Shown: positions 60,122-64,000 of the stretch, piece after piece
How positions within the stretch are numbered: position 1 is the stretch's first letter
How the letters are laid out: each line of letters opens with the position of its first letter
DNA from: Dipetalonema caudispina
Taxonomy: Eukaryota > Nematoda > Chromadorea > Rhabditida > Onchocercidae
Length of the DNA stretch: 64,000 nucleotides
NCBI GenBank assembly: GCA_013365325.1
Contig: JABVXV010000279.1
Coordinates: forward strand, 1 to 64,000
Direction: 5' to 3'
Notes under the pieces: model-generated
What the model was told of the DNA's origin: nothing
The model's database searches: none
The model's input: only the letters and a program-made list of their open reading frames with translations
Program-made: the position numbers and the translations under genes

Positions 60122-62281
60122 ATGAGTATCCGGTCGATGGATAGTCGTTTGGAAGTTTTGCGAAATGGACAAGACATTGCCAATAAAAGTCTGTTGTACA
60201 ACGCTGGTTCTACACAGCAATCGCAACAGCAGTTACCCAATGTTGATGTTGATAATGAATCAAACAAATGTCAGTAAGCGTAATACAATTGAAAGTGAAG
60301 GTCTTCCTTTGTTTGACGTGTAAATCCCAGATACTTGAACGTTTCATATATAATTAAATAGAATGTTCGTCAATGTCCTTGTTTCTTTTGGTCTTTTCCT
60401 CCGAGTTCATGTACATGTTAATTTGTCGTTCTTATTTTTCAGCGGATTCATGGGTGGAATTGGCCAGTCCATCGTCACGTGCATCAATGGTTAGTATGAA
60501 TGGCGGTGATAATGGTAGTGTGATACTAGTGGATAATGACGGAGCGGTTGTGGGTGGTGATAATACAGCTACCGTTGTTGGTGGAGGTAATGGTAGTCCT
60601 TTTAGTCGACTCAGGTAAGTATTCCTTCATATTTACGTATTTCACTTGAACTTCTTAAGATTTTGTCCAGTTATTGTATGTGTTGGTTTCATAATCAGTC
60701 AACTAAATTTCATTTTTTTTTTAGAAGAGGTACCCTTACATTTAAGCAGGAAAGTTTCATATACTTTAAGGCAATAGTATTTGTTTCTTTTATATCATTG
60801 TATTAGTTTTTGCAGTCCAATCAGTGCCTGCAGTGCTCCAATTGAATTGGTTATTGATGCTGGACAAGTTCATGGCAGTGATACTATGGCGGTTCATTAT
60901 TATACCCGCCACGGACCAGGACGTTGCACTGCGATAGCTAGTGGAATAACTGGATTGGGTCAAGGAACGAAGAGAACAGCTGAATGGTTAGAAGATTACA
61001 ACAGTCGACCGGAAGTGCAAAGAGGGTTAGTTCAGTTAGAATTTTGAATGTTAAAAAATGAAATAAAATTGGAGTTAAAACTGAGCAGTGCTGCGCAGAA
61101 GAGAGAATGTGGCATTTTCCACCCAAAGAGTGCATTATTTGATGCTAGGACGAAATAGTTTATCAAGCGTCCAGTCAAATTGTATTTAAATATAGGAATA
61201 CAACCTTTTGATGGGAAATGTTTTAGCGTTCAATAACGAATGAATTTTTGACCAAAATAACTTTAATTTCGTTGTTCCCGTTTCTACTTTTATTCTATTC
61301 ATTTATAACAGTTTAGTTTTCATTCCTGGAGTGGTTTTAATTTATCCATAATTTGTTCGAATTTAGTTAACATAAAGTTTTTAGTGGTCCTCAAGCTCCA
61401 TCACCGGTGGAAACGGAAATGTCGACGCCTCCAAATAGTCTCGTCCCTGGTTTAGACGTCGGGGAGCTCACTCAGAGCAGCTGCTGTGAAGATGAGGATG
61501 AGGAATTAAGCGTCGAGGATGATGGTGCATACATGTGCAGATGCCGAAAGGTTACATGTATTGGACAAGGTTTGATTATCTTGTTTTTTATTCTTCTAAG
61601 TTTGTTATTCATCTCAGCTCCACTTGATAATGGTGATGGTCTGAGACTTAGCATCAGCTATAAAGCATGCTACATAGGTTTATGGAAGATCACTTGATAT
61701 GTTTCTCGACTGAGGGTGTATTCCTTGGTCTCCAGATATGTCACATTTACGTTTTCATTCGAGCATCTCACTGCTCTGCTGAACTTTCCACAGACTTTTT
61801 AAGAAAAATTTCTTATGAATTACCTCATGCAAATGCAAACCATTTTTCTATTCCGTTCCGAGACAGCACACTTAGGTTTGACATAAACTAACGTTTTGCA
61901 GATGATGAAGGACGATGGACCTTTAGTGGATTGCTGGGCATAAGCGGTGGTAATGGACGGCGTGCATTGGTGCTTTATCTGGTAACAAATTTGGTTACCC
62001 TTGCAATCGGTTTTGCTGTTGGGTAAGCATATATTGTTTATTTTTTACTAATATTTTTACATGTCTGGATCTGTTCCTTTGTCTCTTCACTTGTTTACGA
62101 ACTCATTTGTTTCTTTTTGGGATCGGTGAATATGAAAGTTAATTAGTTACATTCATTTTAAATAAGTTTGCCATCAGTCCATTTCTTCAAATATTTCAGA
62201 AATTTTTTCAGACTGACAGTTGGTCGAAAGTTATCAATGCTGCCGCATTTCAGACATCGCTATATATTTGATTTTAGTTAA
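60122..62281 (+). CDS. dct-1: BNIP3/NIX-family mitophagy receptor (dct-1-like)
   Basis: Outer-mitochondrial-membrane mitophagy receptor by homology. Six exons (60122-60269, 60443-60614, 60816-61025, 61385-61569, 61902-62022, 62212-62281) join in phase to 301 aa. The LC3-interacting motif is DSWVEL (51-56), placed like the SWVEL of BNIP3. A Gly/Asp/Asn-rich linker follows. The central conserved block ends AEWLEDYNSRPEVQRG, matching the W-x-SRPE region of BNIP3. A 61-residue segment (178-238) with an acidic run and a CRCRK cluster is inserted before the tail anchor. The transmembrane segment LVLYLVTNLVTLAIGFAVGLTVGRKL has a GxxxGxxxG ladder (275, 279, 283) where BNIP3 has AxxxGxxxG. The protein is longer than BNIP3 because of the linker and insertion. 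The start ATG is 14 bases after a TTATAG acceptor, so an upstream leader exon or spliced leader is expected. A competing 3' exon starts at 62372. Confidence 0.85.
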
Positions 62282-64000
62282 AACTTCATACACATATTGT
62301 ATTCACATTTCGTCACACATTTTGGAGCACTTTTCTTTTTTCTTGTAATTTGCACTATTTTGGAAATTCCAGCTTCGGTCTTCATCCTGAAATTTTCATG
62401 ACGGTGATTGCTTTTATGGTGATTGTTTTTAAATTGCCCCTCGAACAATTTGTTGTGGAAAAAATTTTAGGTTATGTAGTAACCAGCGCCTCTAAGATTA
62501 ATTTAGTTGAAAATATAAATTCAATTCGTTTTTCGAGACGGAAATTTCAGACATTTGTAGCTGGGATTCATTTTGCTTTTAACTTTTAGCGTGTGGAATC
62601 TTTTCTTTGTATTGTTAAAAGTGCGTCATTTTTCGATTTGTCCTTTGAATCTAAATCCTTTCTATTTTATCTTTTGTTAATATAATAATACATTAAACAA
62701 AACTAGGCCTGGTGAGCAGTATTAATGATAGATTTGGAGTGCTCAGCATGTTTATTCTCATTATCGATCCTGAGAATGGCTTGCTAATCTGTTCATCGGG
62801 ATGAGCGCTGGAGTCGAACATGGTGCAATTCAAAATTTACACTCGCTATTGGATGGATTAGTTTGTTATTATCATGTACAAAACAAATTCACAATCTCTC
62901 AGAACATGGTATTTTGATGTCGTCACACTGATGTCTCATACAGTTCTTATACCAATCCCCAAGGAGCGAGTCATGTTATTTTATGAGTATGTGTGATTTC
63001 TGACGTTGGAGTGATTAAAACCAGAAATGTACCGGAGTCTACTGAATAACCATTGGCGATACAAGGATTTTAAACCGTTACTCCTCATCTTATTTTGATT
63101 TTAATTTGTGTCTTCCGTTTTCGTTTTTGTCGGAATTTTTCTCAGTGAGGTAGTTGTACTGGGATTCATCGTTATCCATTAGTCAAATTTTTTTGTGTAG
63201 CAATGATTTAATCCTCTAAAATTTAGCTAAAACTGCAGATAACCCTTTATGATAGTGATACGGAATTGAAATGAGTTGACAGCACCTAGACTTGCAAGGT
63301 AGTGGGGTTTCATTATTGAATGGAACATTGATGGTAGCTTAGGTAATTCCTCCTCTGCTTCAACCTTAACCATCTGACGTTGCTGTCTCGTTTCTGCTCC
63401 AGTAACTTTTTCTCGCGATACTGACTTCCATCTGCTTATGTCATTTTAGTATTAACGTGCTATACTTTCGTTCTTTCACTTTGAATTATTTAAAATTTTT
63501 TTGCGAAACGATTTAATATTAACCGCAGGCGTGTGTTCAATATATCCTTCTTGTATATTCTAACAATAAATTTCTTTTTATGTCTTTTGATAAATACACA
63601 AATTAGGATGGAGAGGAGAGTTCATACAATTTCCATTGAATATAAAGACCTTCTGAAGTACACCGAATCCAGCATGTGAGAAGAATGAAAGAACTCTTCT
63701 GTTAACTTGGCTGTGGAGTAATCCGGTAGTTAACAAATCTATGACTTGGACTTCGTGATGATGGTACCATTGATGGCCCGTGATATTGTGTAGACTACGT
63801 CTTCATGTCCTGTAATGTATAATGTATAATGTGTTTGTGTCAGGTAGGCGTTTGTTTGATTTGTCAGAAGGTGCAACAGGTTTGGGATATTTCCTTCACT
63901 TGTTATACGAGGTTATTTCCACCAGTATTCAACTGAAAAATTTAAACCTTCAGAAGCCGTTTCATTCCCTGATTGCGCTCATTTTTTGGCGTATCGAATG
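62282..64000. other. 3' flank of the BNIP3-like gene, no further gene seen
   Basis: This stretch holds the 3' UTR and intergenic DNA, including the plus-strand open stretch 62372-62589 that could be an alternative last exon, and a TGTATAA triplet repeat near 63810-63830. I see no start of another gene before the window end. Confidence 0.5.

Noticed and set aside
60731..60780. Possible extra exon of the BNIP3-like gene starting AAGAGGTACC after a T-rich acceptor
   Set aside because: It can follow the phase-2 donor at 60614, but no donor in it gives the phase needed by the exon at 60816. The direct 60614-60816 join is clean.
1..64000. CRISPR array, integrated virus, bacterial (Wolbachia-like) insert or intact transposon
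   Set aside because: No regularly spaced identical repeats, reverse transcriptase, transposase or integrase motifs, and no intron-free dense gene block, were found.

Overview
The window is eukaryotic nuclear DNA from a nematode, most likely a clade III (spirurid/filarial-type) worm. The reasons are visible A+T richness with long homopolymer tracts, many short GT-AG introns, several start codons lying a few bases behind a consensus 3' splice site (the spliced-leader pattern), and the gene content: nematode transthyretin-like proteins, a dct-1-type BNIP3 homologue, and conserved animal genes split into many small exons. I cannot name the species. I see no bacterial operons, phage or CRISPR array, and no tRNA or rRNA gene.

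Layout. (1) 34-883 and 2461-3416, minus strand: two transthyretin-like secreted protein genes; the second is complete and the first lies at the window edge. (2) 3417-10704: about 7.3 kb without a recognisable gene. (3) 10705-11962, minus: mbf-1 (EDF1/MBF1 coactivator), 5 exons. (4) 13531-22666, minus: ddb-1, 21 exons and 1,146 residues, with one GC-AG intron. (5) 25516-36419, plus: a voltage-gated calcium channel alpha-2/delta subunit, 34 exons including a symmetric 47-codon exon inside the VWA domain and two 10-codon microexons. (6) 40800-44201, plus: a small ten-cysteine, three-finger-like membrane protein. (7) 45170-47446, minus: arl-3. (8) 50341-54015, minus: atlastin. (9) 60122-62281, plus: a BNIP3/NIX (dct-1-like) mitophagy receptor.

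Exon models were built by hand. Splice sites were accepted only when the reading-frame phase matched on both sides and the joined protein followed the family. For ddb-1, arl-3, atlastin and mbf-1 the joined lengths (1146, 183, 580 and 159 aa) are close to the family norm. The genes are functionally diverse (nucleotide excision repair/ubiquitin ligase, transcription, calcium channel trafficking, ER and ciliary GTPases, mitophagy, secreted proteins), and I see no joint pathway.

No wholly new system stands out. The best leads are the extra cassette exon within the alpha-2/delta VWA domain, the enlarged BNIP3-like receptor with two possible 3' exons, the three-finger membrane protein, and a few perfect hairpins in non-coding DNA.
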